The notes under the pieces are model-generated. The model was not told the DNA's origin. It saw only the letters and a list, made by a program, of their open reading frames with translations, and did not search any database. A DNA stretch of 20,000 bases, taken from assembly GCF_000485595.1 (NCBI RefSeq), contig NW_014577063.1, positions 1,073,831 to 1,093,830 on the forward strand, written 5' to 3'. The DNA is from Priapulus caudatus. Its lineage: Eukaryota; Priapulida; Priapulimorpha; Priapulimorphida; Priapulidae. The translations under genes and the position numbers were made by a program. This document shows positions 9,395 to 20,000 of this stretch, piece after piece (the first letter of the stretch is position 1; each line of letters begins with the position of its first letter).

Positions 9395-9745
9395 TGCTAC
9401 AGCTACGCCAATCAGATCCCTATAAACAAGTATATCTATATCGGTCTATAACAAACGCAATGCCCGCAGTCGTAAAAACAATCTATATTTAATGCGTCCT
9501 CAACGTAATATCAAGTAGTTTTTTCTGTAGTATATACAGTTGTTTTACCATGCAGGCATCGACGCAATTTTCTACGTGCACGGCGTCTACATAATCAGCA
9601 TGCATTCTCGACGCACGGATTGATAGCGGCGGTTTTTCGCTGGAGAGCTGGAAATTAAATCAAATCAAACGCAGTAATGAGAACTTACGAAAGATACTCA
9701 GGCGATGATGTAATGCGCATAAAGCGAAGCTCCGCTCGATACACA

Positions 9746-10161
9746 TTAAGTATGAAAATATCTAGTCACTCGTCGCTGAAGATATTCCCACAGCAGCAGT
9801 AATGCGAGTAGCGCAATAAACGTGTAAGGCACAGTCACAATGACATATTTCATATGTATCGGCGTAGCGGCCATGCATACGACAGCGCCAGTCGTGGCGT
9901 GGATCAACTGCAGCTGTGGGACACGATCAAAATACTTGCGTAATAGATCTCTCATAATCAATTATCGCAGATAAAACGCCGAAAGTGCCACACAGAAGCG
10001 GAGTTGGCGGTGAAGCAGTAAAATTTCTTTAGATATACAAGCTTACCTAGACGATATCTGATGTCTTTTTCTGTTTGCATCAATCTGAACGCTGCACGGA
10101 GTCTATACACATGGGATTTATCTACTAAGATCTTTAATTTTTTTCCTAAGGTCGGTGGCAA
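9746..10161 (-). other. Possible decayed coding stretch in copy A
   Basis: Two adjoining minus-strand open frames, 9958-10161 and 9746-9955, in different registers. The upstream one is basic and includes the 22 codons of the block identical in copy B. The downstream one (first ATG at 9955-9953) has a strongly hydrophobic stretch of about 23 residues, roughly residues 39-61, followed by the basic QRRVTRY. Copy B keeps QRRVTRY but reaches it in a differently broken frame. I recognise no family. If the indels are assembly errors, the two frames could be one product of about 130 residues; if not, this is chance or a relic. The evidence is weak. Confidence 0.15.
10056..10121. repeat. 66-bp block identical in both duplicate copies (A)
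   Basis: Identical to 18423-18488 base for base. Elsewhere the two copies show an indel roughly every 10-15 bp, so an unbroken 66-bp match stands out. On the minus strand it falls inside an open frame of copy A. Confidence 0.85.
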
Positions 10162-10962
10162 AGTTTATGGTCTGTGTCTATATATGTAAATTAATATTTT
10201 CTACATCTCATAACATTTGTTCTTGATCATCGTACTAGCTGCTGAAGAATATGCTACGGAGTATGGCTGGAAGCTCGAGCCATTTGCAACATGCTCAATG
10301 TGGAAGTACGTATAAGATTATCTAGGTGTCGCAAGCCCTCTACAATGCTGGTCACTGTATTCCTATCCGTAATATACTATTCCACTGTCGGAAACAACAC
10401 TAACAGCAAATGCGATATCAGTTCAAATGCACGTCTCGATACATCCGTCAACATATCAACCACATAACGAGCGTCTCCTAGAAACAGCTTCATAGCAAAT
10501 ATTAATAATCACAGTAACGTATTACGGCATGCGAATATCATCCATGAAATATAAACTCTGTTTTTAAAAAATGGCGATTGTAAATGTGGGCATATTTAAA
10601 TATTCAGTCTATATCTATATCTATCTATCAGCCTGGTCTAACAGATTTTCAGTATCCGAATTAATAAAAAAAATGAAAATGAGTTTTTTCAGAGTTTACC
10701 GCTGAAACAGCAAAATTTGGGAATTTGCTCACTAAAAAGATTACACTGCGCAAGCTATTTTTCACAAAATATTATTCATGCTGACAACGAGTAGAGATCC
10801 GCCTCTTCCGCAACAGGATAAGATTGGTTTCAGCTCGTCCTATTTCGAATATCACGCCATATGCAACACTTCGTTCAGTATACTAATTGGTTATTTTTTT
10901 CTAATGGGAGAGGCATATATTTTCCATAAATCCGCCGGTAATACGGAAGTCGACAGGCAATA

Positions 10963-11332
10963 TTATCTATAGTCTATTCTATTCTTATCTATCTATCTTC
11001 TATCGTCTCTATCTATTATCTATCATCTATCTATCTATCTATCATCTATCTATCTATCTATCTATCTATCTAATCTAATCTACATCTATTATTCTTCTAG
11101 TCTATCTATACACTATCTATCTACTAATCTATCTATATATTATCTATCTACTATCTATCTATCTATCTATCTATCTTCTATCTATCTGATCTATCTATCA
11201 TTCTATCTATCTCATCATAATCTCTTTACTTGCTATCTATCTATCTCTTGATCTATCTATCTATCTTCTATCTATCTACATCTATCTATATATCTATCTA
11301 TCTGTCTATACATATCTTCATCTATCACTATC

Positions 11333-11363
<31 letters not shown>

Positions 11364-11544
11364 CTATCTAATCTATCTATCTATCTATCTATCTATCTAT
11401 ATCTACTCTATCTTCTATCTATCTATCCTACTCTATCTATTTATATTCTATCTAATCTATTATCTATCCTTCTATCTATCTAATTATTATCTATTCTACA
11501 TCTATCTATCGAATCTATCTAGTCTATCTATCATCTATCTATCA

Positions 11545-11588
<44 letters not shown>

Positions 11589-11715
11589 GTTCTCATCTAT
11601 CTTCTATCTATCTATCTATCTATCTATCTAACTCTATCTATCTATCATCTATCTATCTATTCTATCATCTATTATATCTATTCTATTCTATCTATCTTAT
11701 CTTTCTAACTCTATC

Positions 11716-11752
<37 letters not shown>

Positions 11753-11860
11753 ATCTCATCTAAATACTATCGCTATATTTATTATCTATCTATCTATCTA
11801 TCATCTATCTTTTATCTTATCTATTTAAATATATCTATCTATCCCCTATTTAAATATATT
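10963..11860. repeat. (TATC)n array of copy A, GATA class
   Basis: About 0.9 kb of TATC units with many short interruptions (ATTC, TCATC, TTCTA, GATC). The reverse complement is (GATA)n. The interruption order near the start (AATCTAATCTA, then TCTAGTCTATCTATAC) and near 11588 (TATCGTT) matches the array of copy B. Copy A is clearly less pure than copy B. A plus-strand frame of 133 codons rich in Tyr-Leu-Ser-Ile is an artefact. Confidence 0.95.
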
Positions 11861-12555
11861 ATATATATATATGCCTATTAGTCTCAAGCTTTCTTTTTAG
11901 CCCAGTATAAACTATGACAATACGTCTAAGTTGCTCAGCAAAGCAAGCGTTGGATCGTGATATCATTTGTCTAGAAATACGCTTACAAGTGCTGGTGTTT
12001 CTGCTGTCGTAATAAGTCATTAGGCTCGGTCACAGCATTTTCGGTCAGCATTTTCTCTAGATTCTCTGAACTACACATTCAATCTTGAATTACGTAAGAT
12101 CATCTAAGTGCTAACATAACAGATGGCGTTTCTCGACGATAGTTCTTCTACGGGTATCTTTGATAGCCGAATTGGACTTAAGCGGCCTAGATGTCCTACA
12201 ACCAGTACTCATTGAAATCATCAGAGTAACAGTGCCGTTTTTTCTGTAATTATGAGTAAATCTCAATTCTAAAGAAAATAATAAATTAAAATGTTTCGGA
12301 TTAGAGCCATGAATAGCACCAGTGCCATCGTAACTTACAAAATCCAGACTGAGATCATTTTCAGAATGTAGAAATTTCTATCGGAATGTACATACGACAC
12401 ATGTTATTGATAGGCGCACACATTGGCACAAAATAGAATAACGGAAGTAATCTAAACATTATATTCCTAAACATATCTCTGTGATTGAATAGTCATCAGA
12501 GAGTTGCTATTTGATCCAAGGATGCGCACGTATATTATTTCGCTTGCATTTATAA
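11861..12555. other. Unique spacer without a detectable gene
   Basis: It begins with a short TA tract (about 11861-11872), then continues as ordinary AT-rich sequence. No frame, RNA gene or repeat is seen. Confidence 0.6.
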
Positions 12556-12735
12556 CGCGCATACAAAACACAACACGCGAACACACACAACGCACGCACG
12601 CATGCACGCCGGCACCGCACGCAGCGCCAGACACCACACACACACATCACGCACCACGCAGCACACACACATCACCACGCACGCACGGCGGCGGCGCGTA
12701 CAGCACTCACAATTACACGCGCCCGCACCGCAGGA
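12556..12735. repeat. CA- and CG-rich alternating block
   Basis: About 180 bp dominated by ACAC, ACGC and CGCG steps, including GGCGGCGGCGCG at about 12687. The alternating pyrimidine-purine sequence is Z-DNA-prone. CpG is dense, in contrast with a methylated, CpG-decayed genome. The frames across it (101 codons plus, 97 minus) are compositional artefacts. Confidence 0.8.
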
Positions 12736-12849
12736 TGAATTGTATGTGGTGTTATATTCATGAGAATCTTGTGACACATATGAGACATCTCGACTCGCCA
12801 CCCCGGTAGGAATTAGGAAAGAAGTGCGCATGCGCTGAGCCATCTAAAA

Positions 12850-14790
12850 CATCTCATTCCATCAATCTAATCGATCTATCATCCATCCTCATCCATCCAT
12901 CCACATCCATCCATCCATCAATTCTATCGATCTATCCATCCATCCATTCCATCCATCACATCCATCCATCCATCCATCCATCATCCATCCATCATCCATC
13001 TTACCATTCCATCTCCATATCCATCATCATCCATCCATCCCTCATCCATCCATCCATCCATCCATCCTCCATCCATCCATCCATCCATCCATTCCATCAT
13101 CCATCCATTCCATCCATCCATCCATCCACCATCCATCCATCCTCATCCATCATCCCATCCACCCATCCATCCATCCATTTCCATCCCATCCATCAACCAT
13201 CCATCCATCCATTGCCATCCATCCATCCAGCCTCACATCTACCATCCATTCCATCCATCCATCCATCCATCCTCCATTCCTATCTCCATCCATCCAATTC
13301 GCATCCATCATCCATCACCATCCATCCCATGCCATCCATTCCATCCATCTGCCATCCATACATCCAATTCCATCCATCCATCCATCCTATCCATCCATCC
13401 ATCCATCCATCCATCCATCCATCCATCCATCCATTCCCATCCATCCATTCCATCCATCCCATCCATCATCATCCATCTCCACCTCCATCCAATCCATCAT
13501 ACCATCCATCCATCCCATCCATCATCACATCCATCCATCCATCCATCCATTCCATCCATTCCATCCATCCATCCATCCATCCATCCCATCCAAATTCCAT
13601 ACCATCCATCCATCCATCCATCCATCCATCCATCCATCCATCCAGTCCATCCATCCATCCATCCATCTCCATCCATCCATCCATACCACATCCATGCCAG
13701 TCCATCCATCCATCCATCCATCCATCCATCCATCCATCCATCCATCCTCCATCCATTCCATCCATCCATCCAGTCACCCATCCATCACCATCCATCCATC
13801 CATCCATCCATTCCATCCATCCATCCATCCATTCCCATCAGCATGCCAATCCATCCATCCCATCAATGCCATCCATCACGATCCATCATCCATCCATCCA
13901 TCTCATCCATACCATCCATCCATCATCCATCCATCCAATCCATCCATCCATCCATCCATCACATCCATCCATGTCCATCCATCCATTCCATCCATCCATC
14001 ACATCCATCCATCCATCCATGCATCCATCCATCCATCCATTCCATCCATGCCATCATCCATCCATCCATCCATCCCATCCATCCATCCATCCATCCATCC
14101 ATCCATCCATCCATCCATCCATCCTCCATCTGCATCCATTCCATCCATTCCATGCCATCCATCCATCTCCATCCATCCATCCATAATCGCATCCATCCGA
14201 TCCATCCTCCCATCCCATCCTCCATTCGCATGCCATCCCATCCATCCATCCATCCATCCATCCATCCCTTTATCCATCCTCTCAATCCATGCCATCCATC
14301 CATCCATCCATCATCCATCCATCACCACCATCCATCATCCATCCCATCCATCCAGTCCATCATCCCATCCATCTCATCCATCCATTCCATGCCATCCATC
14401 CATGCCAGTCCATCCATCCATCCATCCATCAATCCATCCATCATCATCCATCCATCCCTCCAATCACATCCATCCATCCATCCATCCTCCATCCATCCAT
14501 CCCACTCCACCATCCATCCATCCATCCATCCATCCCTATCCATCCTCCATCCATCCATCCATCCACCATTCCATCTCACTGCACAGTCCATACATCACCA
14601 TCCTCCATCCATCATCCTATCCATCCACTCCATCCATTCCATCCATCCATCCATCCATCCATCCTCATCATCTATTCCGTCCGTCCGTCCGTCCGTCCGT
14701 CCGTCCGTCCGTCCGTCCGTCCGTCCGTTCGTCCGTCCATCGATCGATCGATCGATCGATCCATCCATCTATCCGTCCATCCATCCATCC
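12850..14790. repeat. (ATCC)n array, GGAT class
   Basis: About 1.9 kb of ATCC/CCAT units. It is interrupted every 10-40 bp by single-base insertions or deletions (CATTCC, CATCTCC, CCAGTCC, CATGCC, CATCATCC). Its left edge (12850-12930) mixes in TCTA and ATCG units, and its right edge contains the CCGT and CGAT islands. His-Pro-Ser-Ile frames of up to 368 codons on plus and Trp-Met-Asp-Gly frames on minus are artefacts. The phrase CATGCCAGTCCATCC occurs near both 13693 and 14401, so larger duplications within the array are possible. Confidence 0.97.
14677..14760. repeat. (CCGT)13 and (CGAT)n island in the (ATCC)n array
   Basis: Thirteen perfect CCGT units (14677-14728), two further units after a one-base slip, then the self-complementary CGAT repeat (about 14739-14760). 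The ATCC motif resumes afterwards with one stray CCGT. Each unit carries a CpG. The run is purer than the surrounding ATCC, which suggests recent expansion or maintenance. Confidence 0.95.
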
Positions 14791-16751
14791 AGTCATATAG
14801 CCATATATAGTATACATTCGTATACCTCACCAAAAATAGGTGATTGTCTTCTAGTCCATGTTGAGAGCTATATGACTCTTCGAACATTAGTCAAATTACT
14901 GTAAGGTCCTCTTTCGAGGTATGTATACTCGCGTAGCATGATAAACAATAGCCACCAAATATGACGCGATGAGACTAGTTTAGATGGCCATGAATTAGCG
15001 TTCATTGTACATCAGGTACAGTGCGTTGCGAAATCTCATCTTTGTGTTCATTACTTATTTAGTACATCAAGACTGGTTCAATAACCCGATGAATACACAA
15101 TTGCGATTACAAAATAGTGCAGACGATGGAAAAACAACTAAGTTTGCGGGTTAACGTAGGCTACACTACAGTTTTTTTCATGTCAAGATTGCACATAGCC
15201 GCAATGTTTTACCGTGTGATGACAATGTGTGATTGGCAGAACCACGGTATGGCCATGTTTACATGCGTATTTTCTTTTCACCATTCAGCTAGAATTTCTA
15301 TGGTTAGGCCTAATTAATGTTAGTCCATTAATATTATAACCTGTACGTACCACCTGTCAGCGGAACCAACAATGGGATGCGCATGGAAATATTACATCAT
15401 CGCTGTTATCAGTACTTAGGATACATGTAATACGGGTAAAAAAAATATCGCGAAAACTTAGTGTACGAAATTGAAAAATGGCATAATTCCCACTATAATG
15501 AGTTTTATGCTTCTGTCGATAAAACCTTTCGCTACAAACCCACACATATGAGTGCTATTTGTGGCGCTCCATAGATAATAGCAGTGAGGTAAGTGATCAA
15601 GATCTGTTCGATAATAACATGGCCGCTATTTATTGCCACGCTATATATATAACGCTCGAATGTCACATCAAAATTAGAAATTTAATATTAGCAGTGCCCT
15701 TCTAGGTAACTACTCCTCGATGATCCATAAAGAACATTTTTTGTAGAAGTTAACGTGAAGCAGCGGAATAAACATTCGTAGGGGACACTAACCCTTGGTT
15801 ATAATTTTCTTTATTGATTTATCCTCGCTTGATGAATTTCATATCGGGTAGTTACTTACACATTCATCTATAATGTGACTGTTTGGGGTCAACATGTCTT
15901 CTCGCCGTTTTTAAATACGTTTAATTAGTGATTAAAATAACTCGTAAATAACTGGTATAGCATTTCAAACTGGAAACTCTTGCGAACGGAAAAGTACGCA
16001 ACCCGTAATTTTGCGGTAGCATTCGAGCATTTCAGAGCGTTCGCCGAACACCGAAAACATTTTTCCCCTAAAAAAACTTACCAGATTCATCTTTTGTGCA
16101 TTTTAATTCTAAGCGTCAAGCAGAAACTGAAATTGGCGCGCATCACTCGAGAATACTACTGTTAGCATCTAACTAGAGCAGGCGCTGACAAGTCTAGCTA
16201 TTTTGCCGTCCGAGAAAAATTTCCACGCGTGCTTTTCCATATTTTCTTCGGATATTTAGATATATTCGCATGCATACTTGCATTTTGATGCATGATATCA
16301 AGAGCTAATATTATGATATCAAGAGGTATTATAAGTTCATGATGATATTCATATTCCTATCCGGATCATGCTTGGAAGAAAGGAGTCGTACACAGATTTT
16401 CCGTTTTGGCGCGTAGGCGAGCAGCTGATCTTCACCTTCAGGGCTGGGTCCGTGATGCTACACCGTAATCATGTAAATGAGAATAACGGGAAATGTTAGA
16501 AGCTCGGGGGATACCGTGCCGCACTAATCATCTCTTCACTTAGTGTATTTTCTGATAATGGCGATGTTATACGATAGGGAACGGCGTCCATTTATTCCCG
16601 TTAATTACATGCTGCCATTGATGTGTCTTGTTCGATAAATAATTTACAAACATATAGCTAACGTAAACAGGCCTTCACAACTTTTTTGTGGGTATGAAAA
16701 CCCTTAAGACGTCGAGCAAGCAATCAGTACGGTTTTATGCGGAGATACGTG
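14791..16751. other. Unique AT-rich region without a detectable gene
   Basis: The longest frames are 60-66 codons and unrecognised. Small symmetries are present: GTATAC twice around a 4-nt spacer near 14810-14825; the palindrome TTAGGCCTAA at 15304-15313, overlapping ATTAATG / CATTAAT (15313-15332); and a 13-bp direct repeat ATGATATCAAGAG at 16292-16304 and 16313-16325. None implies a function. It separates the tetranucleotide arrays from duplicate copy B. Confidence 0.55.
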
Positions 16752-17772
16752 TGTGTGCGTACGTACGTGCGTGCGTGTGTGCGCGTGGGTTGGTGGGCCT
16801 TAGTCGTCCAAGCGTGTATGCGTATAGAAACTGCAATACATAAATACTTAAAGTAGCAGAATTACTGCTATACAATGCTGCAGTCAATAAATATAAATTA
16901 CTAAGAAACCGCTTTACGTTGGAATTTAGCATACTTGTGCGTATACAATGTTTTGATTACAAAAAAAGTGCATGTATAAATATTGCATGCACGCAATGGT
17001 TAAGGACGTATAATATACGTCAACGTATTTGAAAATATTATAACTATAAATTGTGAGAATTCAGTTATTAATTTACATTTGCTTTTGTAACTGAAGAATA
17101 AGGGGCGGGGGGGGGTCGTCATGCAATTACATGTTATGCGAATTACATGTATATTTTCTGGGTAATAACTTTATTCAGTTCAAGAAGGTATCTAGAAACA
17201 CACGGTTAATTAATAATAATTACATATTTTATTATATAGCTTGTTTTCGTGCGCTAATTGAAAATGCATCGCCCGAGTGACAGAGCACATGCAGGTGCGA
17301 CACGGCGACAGATAGCTACGCATTCTCTACGCATTAGCCTGATGTACGGTTATGACACTATGTTCGCTTCCGAAATTGCGAGTATTCCCCAGTGGCAAAA
17401 ATTAATTTCGTGAGATGCAACTGCGAGCTGCGGAAGCTGATATGATATTTTATTATTGCATCATAAAAGCCGCCGCCGAAAAACGCAACTCGTTGTCGAC
17501 TTCCTTGCGATAATAACTTTTGCGACCCCCAGGTGTGTGTGCCGAAAGCAGGAGGATTATCGCGCGAGACAAGACTCGTGCGTTCTGTACGTGGTTCTGC
17601 GTGCGTGCAGGTCTTTGCAGCAGCAGCGCCAGTAGTCGTGTTACAGGCGCAATAATAGCAATGGCGTAACCCCCATTATGGCCGCCGTAACAATGGTCAT
17701 TATAGGGCAATAGAAGCTCTTGCCGCCGATGGCAAAAATCAATGTACGGCACGGCACGTACACGCACAGGCA

Positions 17773-17807
17773 GCCTGTGTGCTAGGTGCGTTATATACCA
17801 CACAGGC
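17773..17807. repeat. Stem-loop in copy B: GCCTGTGTG / CACACAGGC
   Basis: Nine-bp perfect arms (17773-17781 and 17799-17807) and a 17-nt loop starting CTAGG. It is the counterpart of 9355-9394 in copy A. Both arms are kept while the loop has lost three bases. Confidence 0.7.
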
Positions 17808-18422
17808 CTGCCTACAGCTACGCAATCAGATCATATAAACAGTATATCTGATATCGGTATAACAAACGCAATGCCCGCCAGTCGCAAAACATATATATAT
17901 ATTTATATGCGTGTACGTATATAAAGTAGTGTTTCTGTAGTATATACAGTTGTTTACCATGCAGGCGTCGACGCATTTCTACGTGCACGCGTCTACATAA
18001 TCAGCATGCATTTCGACGCGATTTGAAGCGGCGGTTTTCGCTGGGGAGCTGGAATTAAGATCATCACACGCAGGGAAGTGAGAACACGGAAAGATACTCA
18101 GGCGATGATGTTATATTGCGCAAGCGAAGCCGCTCGATACAATTAGTATGAAGATATCTAGTCACGCGTCGCTGAAGGATATTCAAGCAGCAGTAGCGAG
18201 TAGCGCATAACGTGTAGGCGACACACATGCATATTTCATATGTATCGCGTAGCGGCCATGCATACGACAAGCAGTGTGGGTGTATACTGCATGCTGGGAC
18301 ACGAGAAATACCTTTGCGTAATAGTCCTCATATCATTATCGCAGTATACGCGAAAGTGCCACACAGAGCTGGATTGCGGTGAGCAGTAAAATTTCTTTAG
18401 ATGAACACATACTCTAGCGATG

Positions 18423-18488
18423 ATCTGATGTCTTTTTCTGTTTGCATCAATCTGAACGCTGCACGGAGTCTATACACATGGGATTTAT
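18423..18488. repeat. 66-bp block identical in both duplicate copies (B)
   Basis: Identical to 10056-10121. Flanking sequence on both sides returns to the usual indel-rich divergence within a few bases. Confidence 0.85.
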
Positions 18489-19280
18489 GCTACTAAGCTT
18501 TAATTTTTTCCTGAGCCGTGGCAAAGTTTGGTCTGTGTCTAATATTGTATTAATATTGTCTACATCTATATACATTTTGGTCTGACTATCGACTAAGCCT
18601 GTGAAGAATATGCACGGATATGGTGAAGCTCGAGCCATTTGCACATGCTAATGTGGAAGTAGTAAGATTATCTAGGCGTCGCAAGCCCTCTAAATGCTGT
18701 CACTGTATTTCTATCCCGTAATATACTATTCCACGGCGGGAAAAACACGTAAACAGCAATGCGAACAGTTCAATGCACTCTCGATGACATCTCAAATCAA
18801 CCACATAACTAGCGTCTCTAGAAACAGCTTCATAGCACAATATTAAGTAATCACATGTACGTATTCGCATGCGAATATCATCGAATGAATATAAACTCGT
18901 TTTAAAAAAATGACGATTGTAATGTGGGCACATGTAAATATCAGTCTATATCTATATCTACTACAGCTGGTCTACAGATTTCAGTAGTCGAACTAATAAA
19001 AAGAAAAAAACAGAGTTTTTCAGAGTTCGCTGGAAACAGCAGAGAATTTCGGGAATTGCTCACTAAAAAGATTACACTTGCGCTAGCATTTTCACAACAT
19101 TAATGTATTCAACTTGACAACGAGTAGAATCGCTTCTTTCCGCAAAGATTAGTTGGGTTTAAGCTCGTCTATTTCGAAATCAGCATTGCACACTTCGTTC
19201 AGTATACGTAATTGGTATTTTTTTCTAATGGGAAGGCATATATTTCCATAATCCGCGGTATACGGGAAGTCGACAGCGCA

Positions 19281-20000
<720 letters not shown>

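Larger units (their letters stand above)
8228..11860 (+). repeat. Large duplicated segment, copy A
   Basis: About 2.7 kb of unique-looking DNA followed by a (TATC)n array. It matches 16752-20000 in the same orientation and order. Anchors in both copies include GCATCGCCCGAGTGACAG, GTGAGATGCAACTGCGAGC, AAGATACTCAGGCGATGATG, GGACGTATAATATA and the 66-bp identical block at 10056-10121. The left boundary is diffuse because both copies start in a GT/GC-rich stretch; similarity is clear from about 8277. The copies differ mostly by short indels, with copy A longer by about 220 bp over the non-array part. No transposase, reverse transcriptase or terminal repeat is visible. It may be a segmental duplication, one unit of a long tandem satellite of about 8.4-kb period, or a non-autonomous element with a microsatellite tail. 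Confidence 0.92.

Noticed and set aside
13212-14904. Plus-strand His-Pro-Ser-Ile frames of up to 368 codons and minus-strand Trp-Met-Asp-Gly frames
   Set aside because: Artefacts of the (ATCC)n array, open in several frames on both strands. A real repeat protein would keep a 3-bp register, whereas the interruptions here are not multiples of three.
15604-16640. TGTTCGATAA-type matches as tRNA T-loop (B-box) cores
   Set aside because: No GGTTCGA-TCC context, no acceptor stem pairing and no A-box upstream.
17453-17803. 116-codon minus-strand frame as a gene
   Set aside because: The homologous part of copy A is split over other frames and the product resembles nothing known. It could be rescued only if indel errors are shown.

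Overview
Eukaryotic, probably animal, repeat-dominated DNA. I find no protein-coding, tRNA or rRNA gene that I can support. The open frames visible in six-frame translation are either translated microsatellite (Cys-Leu-Ser-Val, His-Pro-Ser-Ile, Thr-His, Trp-Met-Asp-Gly periodicities) or short unrecognised stretches under about 120 codons. Roughly a third of the window is simple or tandem repeat. The GATA, GACA and GGAT tetranucleotide classes, the abundant (GT)n and the undepleted CpG in the unique parts suggest an invertebrate metazoan with little or mosaic CpG methylation. I cannot name a phylum.

Layout. 1-56 is a GA-rich tract. 57-1203 is mostly unique, with degenerate short direct repeats and two arrays of a 7-bp unit (ATTTCGC). 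1204-1556 is a 10-bp AT-rich satellite (TAACATATTA). 2573-3166 is an approximately 31-33 bp minisatellite of about 18 units; its minus strand reads like an iterated branch point, 3' splice site and 5' splice site. 3167-4242 is unique. 4243-5425 is a (TCTG)n array with an embedded higher-order repeat, running into a (GT)n-rich block at 5473-6169. 6170-7880 is unique and contains a CpG-rich stretch. 7881-7916 is a strong hairpin at the left edge of an AT-rich block ending near 8175.

From about 8228 to 11860 lies copy A of a large duplicated segment: about 2.7 kb of unique-looking sequence followed by a (TATC)n array. Copy B starts near 16752, in the same orientation, and runs off the right end of the window inside the same array. 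The shared interruptions show that the array belongs to the duplication. Between the copies lie unique sequence (11875-12555), a CA/CG-rich block (12556-12735), a 1.9-kb (ATCC)n array with an internal (CCGT)n and (CGAT)n island (12850-14790), and unique sequence (14791-16745).

Two themes stand out. First, the four tetranucleotide motifs that form long arrays (TCTG, TCTA, TCCA, TCCG) are exactly the four members of TCYR. All lie in the same orientation, and they intermix at array edges. Second, copies A and B differ mainly by short indels, with copy B consistently shorter. This points to an unpolished long-read assembly, real decay, or both, and every broken reading frame here must be read with that in mind.
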